Counted from the first letter of the stretch, positions 32,953 through 42,641 are shown. The stretch is 44,423 bases of DNA from Clostridiales bacterium (GCA_004557075.1 SFEX01000016.1:1-44423), one strand, 5' to 3'. Made by a program: numbers and translations. The notes: generated from the letters alone by a model not told the origin.

Positions 32953-34260
32953 TCAGCCGTATACCCACGCATTGGGAAGATAGCGGCACTGGATCTGAGG
33001 ATTTGAGCATTTGGTGATATATTCGCCTCTGTACCAGATAACGGCGCTCGTTCCGCCGTCAAGGTTCATGGCCTGATATGCGTCGTAACGCACCATTATG
33101 TCGGTGCATTCGGGAAGTCCCACGCCGAGCGAGCGGCCGACGAGCCTGCCCTCGATAACGAGCATGAGTATTTCGCCGTGGCGTGTCTGGCCGAGGACGG
33201 CTCTGGGCTGGATTGAGGTAAAGCCGGACATTTCATCGACAAGCACCTTGCCGTCGATTATGAGTGCGGGGCTGAACTCAACGGCGTCCGTTGTGCCGCT
33301 TCCGACATCGTTGTATGCGTCGGTGATGTACAGCCTGTCGTCGCTGTGCAGCTCTATGCGTTTTTTGCCGTAGCCGTAGTGCGTGCCGTATTCTCTGCCA
33401 TCGCACATGGTATAGCCGGCCAGGTCTCCGCCGGAGCCGACGCCGTTTTCGTCGATAAATCCGCTGCCGGTTATACCGATAACGCCGTCGTTATTCTTGA
33501 CAAGATCCTCAAGGTATTCGCCGTAGGCGCCTATATGGCTTGAGAGACAGCAGCGCAGAAGCGAGGGATCCTTTGCGATAGCAAGAACGCCCTGATAGCC
33601 CGAGCCCTTGACGCGGACGATGAGCAGCTTGTTTTCGGCATCGACCGCAAGCACCTGATCGCCCTTTGTCGTCTCGATAGAAGTACCGTCATCGTCAATG
33701 CCGGCTTCGTTTATGTAGATCTTATCCCAGCCCTTTTTCGTGACATCGGGATGCGCCTTGACGTACTGCTCAAAAGAAGTCTCGTCCAGCTCACTGAAGA
33801 GTTTGAAGAAATCCTTTTTGCTCTCAAGCTCCTTGTCGGCCTTGCTGTCCTTGCTGTCTGTCCACTTGCTGATTATCCCCGCTTGGTCGTTCTCGGCATC
33901 CGTGACACGCCCCATGACCTCATCTATCATATCCTGCGGGAAGAAAAGCTCCGCCATCCAATGATGGCTGAGTGTGGACATGGCGGTCTCAATATATGCC
34001 TCGCGGAGATTTTTGATGGCCGGGATGTTTGTATAGACAACAAAGGTATATAAACCCGCCAGCAGAGCGATTATGCAAGCGAAAGTTATGAGCACTCTGC
34101 GGAGCTTATGCGGTTTTTTCGCCTTCTTTGCGGGCTTGGCCTTTGCTTTTTCTTTGGGCTTGACGGCGACTGCGGCGGAGCTTTTTGCCTCGCGTGCGGG
34201 CTGAGCTTTTGAGGATGAATGTCTGCCGCCGGAAGATGAACCGAACAGTTTTATTTTCAC
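32953..34260 (-). CDS. Membrane-anchored phosphodiester glycosidase (NAGPA) domain protein
   Basis: This 435-residue protein has a long basic Lys/Ala/Pro-rich cytoplasmic N-terminus (about 1-55) and one membrane helix (about 60-80, VLITFACIIALLAGLYTFVV). The extracytoplasmic C-terminal half carries NAGPA-domain signatures (GITGSGFIDENGVGSGG; TSIQPRAVLGQT; YDAYQAMNLDGGTSAVIWYRG). NAGPA-type domains cleave phosphodiester-linked sugars or act in exopolysaccharide metabolism. I chose GTG at 34260 because AAAGGAGG precedes it closely (3 bases after GGAGG); the frame reaches an ATG at 34311 without a ribosome site. The start is the least certain part of this call. Confidence 0.82.
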   Translation of the reverse strand: MKIKLFGSSSGGRHSSSKAQPAREAKSSAAVAVKPKEKAKAKPAKKAKKPHKLRRVLITFACIIALLAGLYTFVVYTNIPAIKNLREAYIETAMSTLSHHWMAELFFPQDMIDEVMGRVTDAENDQAGIISKWTDSKDSKADKELESKKDFFKLFSELDETSFEQYVKAHPDVTKKGWDKIYINEAGIDDDGTSIETTKGDQVLAVDAENKLLIVRVKGSGYQGVLAIAKDPSLLRCCLSSHIGAYGEYLEDLVKNNDGVIGITGSGFIDENGVGSGGDLAGYTMCDGREYGTHYGYGKKRIELHSDDRLYITDAYNDVGSGTTDAVEFSPALIIDGKVLVDEMSGFTSIQPRAVLGQTRHGEILMLVIEGRLVGRSLGVGLPECTDIMVRYDAYQAMNLDGGTSAVIWYRGEYITKCSNPQIQCRYLPNAWVYG

Positions 34261-34449
34261 GCGCCTCCTTTGAAGCGATATAAACGAATATTGCTCTATA
34301 TAATAACACAATTTATACGTTATTCCAATACGATTGTTCCCAATAATTTTTGAACTTTTTGCAAAGAAACTTCAGTGGGAAAAGCGGCACGATTTTGCAT
34401 TAAGTAAAAATTCATCGACTTTTTCAAGGCAAAAATCGCTCAGTACCGA

Positions 34450-34479
34450 TTGACAGAGGTATTGCCGGTAAAGTAGAAT
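34450..34479 (+). promoter_or_regulatory. Promoter of the prohibitin-like gene
   Basis: TTGACA (34450-34455), 18 bases, TAGAAT (34474-34479). The rest of 34312-34508 shows no gene. Confidence 0.65.
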
Positions 34480-34508
34480 AATGTCAGAAATAAAGGGAGG
34501 ATGCATAA

Positions 34509-35363
34509 ATGCAGAAAAATAAGATCAGCATACCAAAAAAGACAGTTATCGCAATAATATCGGCAATTCTGGCAGTTTTGATACTGACATCATTTATCTC
34601 AATCATCCCCGCCGGACATACGGGCGTTGTATCCGTTTTCGGTCAGGTAAGCGAAAAGGTGCTCCAGGAGGGAATGAATTTCAAGCTCCCCTGGCAGAAA
34701 GTGACGAAGATGGATAACCGCGTAGTCAAGCTCGAGGTCAGCACCGAAGCGTTTTCAAGCGACCTCCAGACGGTAAACACGACCCTTGCTGTCAACTACC
34801 GTCTCGATACCAGCAAATCCTACTATGTGTATAAGAACATCGGCATCAAGTATGAGGATACCCTCGTGACCCCGGCCGTGAACGAGGTGCTCAAGGCGAT
34901 CATTGCAAAGTACACAGCCGAGGAATCCATAACAAACCGCAGTCTCATCTCATCCGCGCTCATCACCGGACTCAACAGTAAGCTGTCGGCCAGCGGCCTG
35001 TTTGTAACGGACGTAAATATTATAGACTTTGATTTCAGCGAGACCTACATATCCGCAATCGAGGCAAAGCAGGTCGCGCAGCAGACGTATGAAAAGGCAA
35101 AAACCGAGCAGAATCAGCTTACCATGGAGAAGGAGGCCGAGGCCGAGCGCCAGGTAATCGCGGCAAACGCGTCTCTTGAGGTCTCCAAGATAGAAGCGGA
35201 AGCGGTCGAGTTTGCCGGACAGAAGGAAGCGGCGGCAAACAAGGCCATAGCCTCGTCTCTGACGACTCAGCTCATCGACTATTACAAGGTACAGCAGTGG
35301 GACGGCAAGCTGCCCACCGTTACCGACGGCACGCCCTTTATCTCAATGCAGATCCCCGGATAA
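34509..35363 (+). CDS. Prohibitin-like SPFH protein
   Basis: This 284-residue protein has an N-terminal signal-anchor (about residues 12-33). The SPFH domain begins IIPAGHTGVVSVFGQVSEKVLQEGMNFKLPW, and a helical C-terminal stalk is rich in Glu/Ala (KAKTEQNQLTMEKEAEAERQ). This matches the bacterial prohibitin/HflK-HflC-like group, which forms ring assemblies at the membrane. It is a single-gene unit with GGGAGG upstream and a terminator downstream. No FtsH or NfeD gene is adjacent. Confidence 0.9.
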   Translation: MQKNKISIPKKTVIAIISAILAVLILTSFISIIPAGHTGVVSVFGQVSEKVLQEGMNFKLPWQKVTKMDNRVVKLEVSTEAFSSDLQTVNTTLAVNYRLDTSKSYYVYKNIGIKYEDTLVTPAVNEVLKAIIAKYTAEESITNRSLISSALITGLNSKLSASGLFVTDVNIIDFDFSETYISAIEAKQVAQQTYEKAKTEQNQLTMEKEAEAERQVIAANASLEVSKIEAEAVEFAGQKEAAANKAIASSLTTQLIDYYKVQQWDGKLPTVTDGTPFISMQIPG

Positions 35364-35376
35364 ATGCAGCTGCAAT

Positions 35377-35408
35377 AAAGCTACAGCATAACATGATGCT
35401 GTAGCTTT
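35377..35408 (+). terminator. Terminator of the prohibitin-like gene
   Basis: A 13-bp perfect stem (AAAGCTACAGCAT/ATGCTGTAGCTTT) with a six-base loop is followed by ATTAT. Confidence 0.8.
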
Positions 35409-35430
35409 ATTATATAAATGTAACGAAAAT

Positions 35431-35460
35431 TTGACAAATCAGGGAAAAGTGATATATATT
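35431..35460 (+). promoter_or_regulatory. Promoter of the trmH-dprA-topA operon, nearly leaderless
   Basis: TTGACA (35431-35436), then TATATA/TATATT at 35453-35460 with 16-18 bases between. Transcription should begin within a few bases of the ATG at 35468, and no ribosome site is visible. Confidence 0.55.
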
Positions 35461-35467
35461 ATCCTCT

Positions 35468-36217
35468 ATGGAAAAAATAACGTCGAGAAAAAACAGAATA
35501 ATCACCCACCTACGGGCTGCCGCAAGCGACAGAGCCTACAGAGAAGGCTGCCGCGAATTTATATGCGACGGGGAAAAGACCCTACGCGAGGCACTGGAAT
35601 ACAAAGCGCGGATAAAGTGCGTGCTGTGGAAGGAAAAAGAGGGGGATATTCAGCTTCCCGAGGATGTTCAGCAGTATTGTGCGCCGTCGGAGCTTTTTGA
35701 GTACGCATCGCCCCTGAAATCAAGCGCGGGCCCTGCCTTTACCGTGCAAATGCCCGACAGGGACGCAGAGCGCAGGATCGAGCGGGCGATAGTCCTTGAA
35801 AATCTTCAGGACCCGGGAAATGTCGGCACCGTCATAAGAACGGCAAACGCCTTTGACATTGACGCCGTGATACTTGTAGGAGCCTGCGCCGATCTGTATA
35901 ATCCCAAAACCGTGCGGGCGAGCATGGGCGCCATATTCCGCCAGAGCGTGCTGGAGACGGATATACGCGGCCTTGAGGCGCTTATGGAGCGCCACAGACT
36001 TCCGCTTTTCGGCGCTGCACTCAGCGACAGAGCCGAGGATCTTCGCAATGTAGAGCTGCACAGGTCGGCAGTCGCTATAGGCAGCGAGGGCAGGGGACTG
36101 TCAAGGGAGCTGCTTAATATCTGCGGCGGCGAGATTATAATTCCGATGAGCCCCGATTCCGAGTCTCTCAACGCGGCGGTGGCGGCGTCGGTGATAATGT
36201 GGGAAATGTCGAGGTAG
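35468..36217 (+). CDS. TrmH/SpoU family RNA 2'-O-methyltransferase
   Basis: This 249-residue protein has the SPOUT methyltransferase motifs in order: ENLQDPGNVGTVIRTANAF (motif 1), AIGSEGRGLSREL (motif 2) and PMSPDSESLNAAVAASV (motif 3). The N-terminal 100 residues form a substrate-binding domain of the kind found in 23S rRNA guanosine methyltransferases. The start EKITSRKN... is the family's usual opening, which supports this ATG despite the lack of a ribosome site. It heads a seven-gene operon, with dprA 3 bases downstream. Confidence 0.92.
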   Translation: MEKITSRKNRIITHLRAAASDRAYREGCREFICDGEKTLREALEYKARIKCVLWKEKEGDIQLPEDVQQYCAPSELFEYASPLKSSAGPAFTVQMPDRDAERRIERAIVLENLQDPGNVGTVIRTANAFDIDAVILVGACADLYNPKTVRASMGAIFRQSVLETDIRGLEALMERHRLPLFGAALSDRAEDLRNVELHRSAVAIGSEGRGLSRELLNICGGEIIIPMSPDSESLNAAVAASVIMWEMSR

Positions 36218-36220
36218 TAT

Positions 36221-37426
36221 ATGTCCGATGTTAAGTATTGGCTGTGGCTGTCCACGGCCCCGCGCATAGGGCCAAGGGCGATCGATGCGCTGCTCAGGCA
36301 CTACGGCAGCCCCGAGGAGATGTTCTTCGCACCGCGTGGCGAGATAAGCCGTCTGCTTCCGCGCAGAATAGAGGGCGCGGAAGAGCTGGAGCGGCGCGAT
36401 CTTGACGCGGCGAACAGGATAATGGAAAAGTGCGACAATCAGGGGATCAGAGTTCTAACTCTTGCCGATGACGATTATCCGGACAGGCTGAAGAATATAT
36501 TCTCCCCGCCTGCCGTACTGTATGTAAAGGGCAAGCTTCCTGATATCGATAATGAGGCGGCGATAGCCGTCATCGGCACGCGCAAAGCGTCTGTATACGG
36601 CATCAAGATGGGCAGGAAGATAGGCTACGAAATAGCAAAGTGCGGCGGTCTGGTGATATCCGGGCTTACGATTGGTATTGACTCGGCGGCTGCCGAGGGA
36701 GCACTGCTTGCCGACGCAAGCTGCGTAGGCGTGCTCGGCCTCCCGCATGAGCTGGATAAAAGCCGCTTTTCAAGGGATATTCTCATGCGCGGCGCGCTTG
36801 TGAGCGAATATGCCCCGGGAACAAAGCCGCACAGTTCGTTTTTCAGGGCGAGAAATCGCATAAGCAGCGGACTTTCGCTCGGCGTTGTCGCTGTTGAGGC
36901 TCCGATAAGGAGCGGAACGCGGCTGTTTGTTGATGAGGCCGCCAGTCAGGGCAAGGAGATATTTGCTGTCCCGGGAAATGCCGATTCCAATAACTGCGCG
37001 GGCACGAACGCCATGCTGAAAGAGGGTGCAAAGCCCGTAACGGACGGCTGGGAGGTAATCAGCGAGTTTGCCCAGCTCTACCCGGACAAGATAAAGAAAG
37101 TGCCTCTCGAGATGCCGCAGGTATGGCCGAGAAGCCCCGAAAACAGGGCGTCTGAGGAGCCTGACGCAGAAAAAAGAACAAAAAAAGTCATTGACAAGCC
37201 CGATAACACGGCTTATATTGACTTGAAGAAACAATTGGATGGCCTGAGTCCGAGCCAGCTTAAGATAATCGGCGTTATGGACAGGGCCTCGATGCATGTT
37301 GACGACATCATTAATCTAAGCGGCTTTAAGCCGTCGAAGGTTCTTGCCGACCTTACGCTGCTGCAAATAAAGGGCTATGTAAGGCAGGAGGGCGGCAAGC
37401 ACTTTACATTAAATATAAGGAAATGA
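36221..37426 (+). CDS. dprA: DNA-processing protein DprA
   Basis: This 401-residue protein has an N-terminal SAM-like region, then the Rossmann fold with AVIGTRKASVYG, GGLVISGLTIGIDSAAAEGAL, and FFRARNRISSGLS followed by VVAVEAPIRSGT and EIFAVPGNADS. A C-terminal winged helix (about 330-400) ends in MHVDDIINLSGF. DprA loads RecA on incoming single-stranded DNA in transformation. It lies 3 bases after the methyltransferase and 9 before topA, the common Firmicutes order. Confidence 0.95.
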   Translation: MSDVKYWLWLSTAPRIGPRAIDALLRHYGSPEEMFFAPRGEISRLLPRRIEGAEELERRDLDAANRIMEKCDNQGIRVLTLADDDYPDRLKNIFSPPAVLYVKGKLPDIDNEAAIAVIGTRKASVYGIKMGRKIGYEIAKCGGLVISGLTIGIDSAAAEGALLADASCVGVLGLPHELDKSRFSRDILMRGALVSEYAPGTKPHSSFFRARNRISSGLSLGVVAVEAPIRSGTRLFVDEAASQGKEIFAVPGNADSNNCAGTNAMLKEGAKPVTDGWEVISEFAQLYPDKIKKVPLEMPQVWPRSPENRASEEPDAEKRTKKVIDKPDNTAYIDLKKQLDGLSPSQLKIIGVMDRASMHVDDIINLSGFKPSKVLADLTLLQIKGYVRQEGGKHFTLNIRK

Positions 37427-37435
37427 GGAAACCGA

Positions 37436-39634
37436 ATGGCCAGCGCAAAAAAGAATTTGGTAATCGTGGAATCTCCGGCAAAGGCTAAGACCATCGAGAA
37501 ATACCTCGGTGAAGATTATAAAGTCGTGGCCTCCATGGGACATCTGCGCGATCTGCCAAAGAGCACCCTCGGTATTGACATAGAGAACGATTTCGAGCCG
37601 AAATATATCCCCGTTAAGGATCACAAGGAGGTTATAGACAGCCTCAAGAAGCTGAGCAAAAGCTCGGGCACGGTCTATCTCGCGACCGACCCGGACCGCG
37701 AGGGCGAGGCGATATCGTGGCACCTCAAGGAGCTGCTCAATCTGTCGGATGACAGGGCAAGACGCGTTACCTTCAACGAGATAACAAAAAAGGTGGTTAC
37801 CGAGAGCATCCGGAACCCGAGAGATATCGACAGCGACCTTGTCGATGCCCAGCAGGCGAGAAGACTGCTTGACCGCCTCGTGGGCTATAAGCTGTCGCCG
37901 CTGCTGTGGAAGAAAATAAGGCGCGGCCTCTCGGCGGGACGCGTCCAGTCCGTTGCGACAAGAATGGTCGTGGACAGGGAAAACGAAATAAGAAGCTTTA
38001 AAAGCGACGAGTATTGGCTGCTCGACGCGATCTTAGGCGTTGATAATGGCGACGCCGACTTTACCGCGCGCTTTTACGGCAGGGGCGATAAGAAGCTCGA
38101 GCTGCACTCCGAGGCAGAGGTAAACGAGGTCATAGCCGCAACGGAGGATAAGCCCTTTACCGTCAAAACCGTCAAGCGCGGCAAAAAGCACCGCAGCCCG
38201 TCGCCTCCGTTCATAACCTCCACTCTCCAGCAGGAATCCTCCCGCAGACTCGGCATGACGCCCCGGCGCACCATGTCCGTCGCCCAGCAGCTTTATGAGG
38301 GCGTTGACATTGAGGGTCTTGGAACGGTGGGTCTTATAACCTACATGAGAACAGATTCCCTGCGCCTGTCCGATGAGGCGCTCATGGCGGCGAAAAATTA
38401 TATCATCGAGCATTATGGCAAGGAGTATTACCACGGCTCCTTCCGCGTGTATAAAACAAAATCCGGCGCTCAGGACGCGCACGAGGCCATACGCCCGACC
38501 AATATTGAGCTGAGCCCCGACCGTGTCCGCAAGAACCTGACACCTGAGCAGTACAGGCTCTACCGCCTGATATGGGGTCGCTTCACCGCCTGCCAGATGG
38601 CAAACTCCGTCTATGACAACGTCGTCGTTGACGTGGAGTCGAACGATTATATCTTCCGGGCAAACTACTCGGAGATGAAATTCCCCGGCTACACCGCCGT
38701 GTACGAGGAGAGCAAGGACGAGGAGCCGAGCGAGCTTAGAAGCAAATTGCCGAACCTTGAAGAGGGAGAGCGGGTGTATCTTGAGAAGATGCTGCCCGAG
38801 CAGCAGTTTACCCAGCCGCCCGCTCGCTATACCGAGGCAACCCTCATCCGCGCGATGGAGGAAAAGGGCATTGGCCGCCCCTCAACCTACGCTCCGACGA
38901 TATCCACAATCACCTCACACGAGTATGTCGTCAAGGACGGCAAGTATCTGAAGCCGACAAATCTCGGCGAGGTTGTCACCGCGCTTATGATGGAGCGCTT
39001 CCCCGACATCGTTGATCTCAAGTTTACAAACCACATGGAGGAGAGCCTTGATGACGTCGAGAGCGGCAAGCGCTATTGGAAAGAGCTTATCCGCGAGTTC
39101 TACGGAGAGTTCAGCACCGAGCTTGAGGACGCGGAAAAGGCTTTAGAAGGCGTGCGCATCAAGGTGCCCGACGAGCTGAGCGATGAGCGATGCGATATCT
39201 GCGGCAGGCAGATGGTCGTCAAATCCGGCCGCTTCGGCAGATTCCTCGCCTGCCCTGCGTATCCCGAGTGCAGCTTCACAAAGCCGCTTGTCATTGAGAT
39301 GCCCGGCAAGTGCCCCGCCTGCGGAAGCAGGATACTAAAGCGTACCTCTAAGAAGGGCAATACCTATTACGCGTGCGAGCGCGGCCCGGAGTGTCCGTGG
39401 CGCGGAACGGCCGCCGACGGCAGCGAGATAAAGGGCTTCATGACCTGGTATGTGCCGACAAAGGACAATTGCCCGAGCTGCGGCAAGACGCTTTTTAAGC
39501 CCGGCGGCAAGGGCAGGATGAAGGCATTCTGCATAAACGAAAACTGCAAAGACTTCGTGCCGGAGGATAAGCGCGGCTATAAGAAAAAGCCGGCTTCGTC
39601 AAAGAGCAAAACAACAAAGAAAAGCAAGGAATAA
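37436..39634 (+). CDS. topA: DNA topoisomerase I
   Basis: This 732-residue type IA topoisomerase begins with the Toprim domain (LVIVESPAKAKTIEKYLG; DPDREGEAISWHL). The catalytic Tyr303 lies in GLITYMRTDSLRLS. Three C-terminal zinc-ribbon modules follow (CDICGRQMVVKSG; CPACGSRILKRTS; CPSCGKTLFKPGG). It relaxes negative supercoils. A short Lys-rich tail ends the protein. GAGGAAA precedes the ATG. The next gene, trmFO, starts 4 bases after the stop. Confidence 0.98.
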   Translation: MASAKKNLVIVESPAKAKTIEKYLGEDYKVVASMGHLRDLPKSTLGIDIENDFEPKYIPVKDHKEVIDSLKKLSKSSGTVYLATDPDREGEAISWHLKELLNLSDDRARRVTFNEITKKVVTESIRNPRDIDSDLVDAQQARRLLDRLVGYKLSPLLWKKIRRGLSAGRVQSVATRMVVDRENEIRSFKSDEYWLLDAILGVDNGDADFTARFYGRGDKKLELHSEAEVNEVIAATEDKPFTVKTVKRGKKHRSPSPPFITSTLQQESSRRLGMTPRRTMSVAQQLYEGVDIEGLGTVGLITYMRTDSLRLSDEALMAAKNYIIEHYGKEYYHGSFRVYKTKSGAQDAHEAIRPTNIELSPDRVRKNLTPEQYRLYRLIWGRFTACQMANSVYDNVVVDVESNDYIFRANYSEMKFPGYTAVYEESKDEEPSELRSKLPNLEEGERVYLEKMLPEQQFTQPPARYTEATLIRAMEEKGIGRPSTYAPTISTITSHEYVVKDGKYLKPTNLGEVVTALMMERFPDIVDLKFTNHMEESLDDVESGKRYWKELIREFYGEFSTELEDAEKALEGVRIKVPDELSDERCDICGRQMVVKSGRFGRFLACPAYPECSFTKPLVIEMPGKCPACGSRILKRTSKKGNTYYACERGPECPWRGTAADGSEIKGFMTWYVPTKDNCPSCGKTLFKPGGKGRMKAFCINENCKDFVPEDKRGYKKKPASSKSKTTKKSKE

Positions 39635-39638
39635 ATAT

Positions 39639-40964
39639 ATGAAAGAAGTCACTGTCCTCGGCGCGGGTCTCGCCGGGAGCGAATGCGCGTGGCAGCTTGC
39701 AAAGCGCGGGATAAAGGTCAGGCTTTATGAGATGAAGCCTGTGAAGATGACGCCTGCGCACAAGTCGCCGTATTTTGCGGAGCTTGTGTGCTCAAACTCC
39801 CTGCGCAGCGACGAGCTGTCAAATGCCGTGGGTCTGCTGAAAGCGGAAATGCGGAAGATGGGTTCTCTTATCATGGAAAGCGCCGATAAAAACCGCGTTG
39901 CGGCGGGCGGAGCCCTCGCGGTGGACAGGGAGGGCTTTGCGCGGTATATAACAGAGAAGCTCACAGAGTGCGATAATATTGAGATAATATCCGAGGAGGC
40001 AACCGACTTCCCGGACGGTGAGCTCGTCGTCGCGACAGGCCCTCTGACAAGCGACGCTCTGGCCGAAAAGCTCGAGACCTTATGCGACAGCGCCGGTCTG
40101 CACTTTTACGATGCTGTTGCGCCCATTGTAACGCTTGACAGCGTGGATATGGACAGCGCCTTTTTCGCCTCGCGCTATGACAAGGGCACAGCGGATTATG
40201 TAAACTGCCCTATGGACGAGAGCGAGTATAAAGCCTTCAGGAAGGAGCTTTGCAGCGCCAAAGAAGCCGCCGTTCACGGCTTTGACGACGGCGGAGTGTT
40301 TGAAGGCTGCATGCCGGTCGAGGTCATGGCGAGACGAGGCGAGGACACCCTGCGCTACGGACCGTTAAAGCCCGTGGGACTTAAAGATCCCAGAACGGGC
40401 AGGGAAAACTACGCCGTTGTGCAGCTTAGGCGCGATAACGCCGACGGAACGATATACAACATGGTCGGCTTTCAGACCCATCTCACATGGGGCGAGCAGA
40501 AGCGCGTGTTTTCCATGATACCGGCGCTGAAAAACGCCGAATTTGTCCGCTACGGCGTTATGCACCGCAATACTTATCTCAACAGCCCGCGCCTGCTTGA
40601 CAAATACTATCGTCTCAAGGCCGAGCCGCGCATAAGCTTTGCCGGACAGATGACGGGGGTCGAGGGCTATGTTGAGTCTGCCGCGTCGGGCATGCTTGTC
40701 GGCATCGAGACCGCCGCGCGGCTTTTGGAGCTTCCGCCCGCTGATTTCCCGCAGGAGACGGCGATCGGCGCGCTCGGACTGTATATTTCCGGCGGCAGCG
40801 TCGGGGACTTCCAGCCTATGAACATAAACTTCGGAATCATCACGCCGCTGGGCTACCGTGTCAAGGGCAAGCGAAATAAAAATGCCGAGATTTCCGCAAG
40901 AAGTCTCGCGATCATAGACGAAATAATGAAAAAGGAGGTCTTCGGCTATGAAAATAATAGTTGA
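39639..40964 (+). CDS. trmFO: Folate-dependent tRNA (uracil-54-C5)-methyltransferase
   Basis: This 441-residue flavoprotein has the FAD-binding VLGAGLAGSECAWQLAKRG at the start. The catalytic-region ELVCSNSLRSDELSN contains Cys51, and a second cysteine lies in FEGCMPVEVMARRG. It uses methylenetetrahydrofolate to make ribothymidine at tRNA position 54. It follows topA as in many Firmicutes and overlaps plsX by 17 bases. Confidence 0.97.
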   Translation: MKEVTVLGAGLAGSECAWQLAKRGIKVRLYEMKPVKMTPAHKSPYFAELVCSNSLRSDELSNAVGLLKAEMRKMGSLIMESADKNRVAAGGALAVDREGFARYITEKLTECDNIEIISEEATDFPDGELVVATGPLTSDALAEKLETLCDSAGLHFYDAVAPIVTLDSVDMDSAFFASRYDKGTADYVNCPMDESEYKAFRKELCSAKEAAVHGFDDGGVFEGCMPVEVMARRGEDTLRYGPLKPVGLKDPRTGRENYAVVQLRRDNADGTIYNMVGFQTHLTWGEQKRVFSMIPALKNAEFVRYGVMHRNTYLNSPRLLDKYYRLKAEPRISFAGQMTGVEGYVESAASGMLVGIETAARLLELPPADFPQETAIGALGLYISGGSVGDFQPMNINFGIITPLGYRVKGKRNKNAEISARSLAIIDEIMKKEVFGYENNS

Positions 40965-41961
40965 CGCGATGGGCGGCGATAACGCACCCGAAGCTATTGT
41001 AAAGGGTGCAGTTGACGCAAGGGACAAGCTCGGGGTTGACATAACATTGGTCGGCCGCAAGGAAGATATCGAGCGCTGCCTCGGCGATACCGACAGAAAA
41101 GGCATTGAAATTGTCGATGCCCGCGAGGTCGTCACTATGGACGACGATCCCAGCACGGCGACCCGCCGCAAGAAGGACTCCTCCATGACGGTCGCGCTGA
41201 ACATGGTAAAAAACGGCCATGGCGATGCCGTGGTGTCGGCAGGCTCAACAGGCGCGCTTCTGACCGGCGCAACGCTGATTGTTAAGCGCATACGCGGTGT
41301 GCGCCGCGCGGCCATGGCGCCGCTGCTTCCCAGCAGCGAAAACGGATTTCTGCTCATCGACTGCGGCGCGAACGCGGAGTGTACGCCGGAATATCTGCTC
41401 CAGTTTGCCTACATGGGTGGATTTTACGCAAAATGCATAATGGGTCTTGATAATCCCCGCGTCGGCCTTCTCAACATTGGCGTTGAGGACAGCAAGGGCG
41501 GCGAGCTTCAGCATGGGGCATTCAAGCTCCTGAGCGAAGCTGCGGCGCGCGGTCAGATAAACTTTGTCGGCAATGTGGAAGCGAGCAGCATGCTTTTCGG
41601 CGGCGCCGATGTTATTGTGACGGACGGATTTTCGGGCAATATTGCGCTCAAAACGGCTGAGGGCGTTGCAAAATGGCTGTTTACGGAGATAAAAACCGTG
41701 TTCAAGAGCAGCGCAAAGAATATGCTCGCGGCGGCGATGGTCAAAAAGGACGTCAAGGCGATAAGCTATAAAATGGACCCCAACAGGGTCGGCGGAACCG
41801 CTCTGCTCGGTATCTCAAAGCCCGTTATAAAGGCGCACGGCTCATCGAATGACGAGGCGTTCTTTGCCGCCATTGCTCAGGCGAAGGCGTTTGTCGAAGC
41901 GGATATAATCGGCGATATCGTCAAGAACATAGATAACATGAAAATTTCGGAAGAAGCGTAA
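40948..41961 (+). CDS. plsX: Phosphate acyltransferase PlsX
   Basis: This 337-residue protein starts with IIVDAMGGDNAPEAIVKGAV, the family signature. It continues with VSAGSTGALLTGATLIVKRIRG and IVTDGFSGNIALKTAEGVA, and is of full length. PlsX makes acyl-phosphate from acyl-ACP for phospholipid synthesis. Its start overlaps trmFO, with AAGGAGGT upstream. acpP, which often follows it, is absent; rnc begins 5 bases later. Confidence 0.97.
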   Translation: MKIIVDAMGGDNAPEAIVKGAVDARDKLGVDITLVGRKEDIERCLGDTDRKGIEIVDAREVVTMDDDPSTATRRKKDSSMTVALNMVKNGHGDAVVSAGSTGALLTGATLIVKRIRGVRRAAMAPLLPSSENGFLLIDCGANAECTPEYLLQFAYMGGFYAKCIMGLDNPRVGLLNIGVEDSKGGELQHGAFKLLSEAAARGQINFVGNVEASSMLFGGADVIVTDGFSGNIALKTAEGVAKWLFTEIKTVFKSSAKNMLAAAMVKKDVKAISYKMDPNRVGGTALLGISKPVIKAHGSSNDEAFFAAIAQAKAFVEADIIGDIVKNIDNMKISEEA

Positions 41962-41966
41962 TTCAA

Positions 41967-42641
41967 GTGAAGGAACTGGAAAGAAAATTAGGTTACCAAT
42001 TCAATAATAAGGCGCTGCTCATAAACGCGCTGACCCACAGCTCTTACGCCAACGAGAACAGGGACGAGGGCGTGCCCAGCAACGAGCGCCTTGAGTTTTT
42101 GGGCGACTCGGTTTTGGGCTTTGCCGCGGCAAAGCATTTGTACGCTGTCGAGCCGGCAATGCCCGAGGGCAGGATGACACGCCTGCGCGCCGAGCTCGTG
42201 TGCGAGCAGAGCCTGCACGGCGTGGCTCAGGATTTAGGTTTAGGCGAGTACCTGCGCATGGGTCACGGCGAGGAGAGAAACGGCGGCAGGCAGAGAATAT
42301 CCATCCTTGCCGACGCTGTTGAGGCCGTAATAGCTGCGATCTTCCTTGACGGCGGCATCGAGCCTGCCGAGCGCTTTGTCGAGCGCATGGTGCTAAGCCC
42401 CGAGAGCGTTGAGGCTCACCATGCCTCGGATTATAAGACCGAGCTCCAGGAGCTTGTCCAGCAGAGACCCGATCAGCTCCTGCGGTATATTGCCGCCGGT
42501 GAATCGGGGCCTGACCATGACAAGCTGTTTATGTCCGACGTCAGTCTCAACGGAGAGGTAATCGGCAGAGGCAGCGGAAAAACGAAGAAGGAAGCGGAGC
42601 AGGCAGCCGCCCGCGAGGCTTTGAGAAAACTCACAAAATGA
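41967..42641 (+). CDS. rnc: Ribonuclease III
   Basis: This 224-residue protein has the RNase III signature NERLEFLGDSVLGF near residue 35 and the second acidic site in LADAVEAVIAAIFLDGG. A C-terminal double-stranded RNA-binding domain (about 155-224) ends with AEQAAAREALRKL. The start is GTG with only a weak ribosome site, but the opening KELERKLGYQFNNKALL is typical. It overlaps the next gene by 4 bases (ATGA). Confidence 0.96.
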   Translation: MKELERKLGYQFNNKALLINALTHSSYANENRDEGVPSNERLEFLGDSVLGFAAAKHLYAVEPAMPEGRMTRLRAELVCEQSLHGVAQDLGLGEYLRMGHGEERNGGRQRISILADAVEAVIAAIFLDGGIEPAERFVERMVLSPESVEAHHASDYKTELQELVQQRPDQLLRYIAAGESGPDHDKLFMSDVSLNGEVIGRGSGKTKKEAEQAAAREALRKLTK

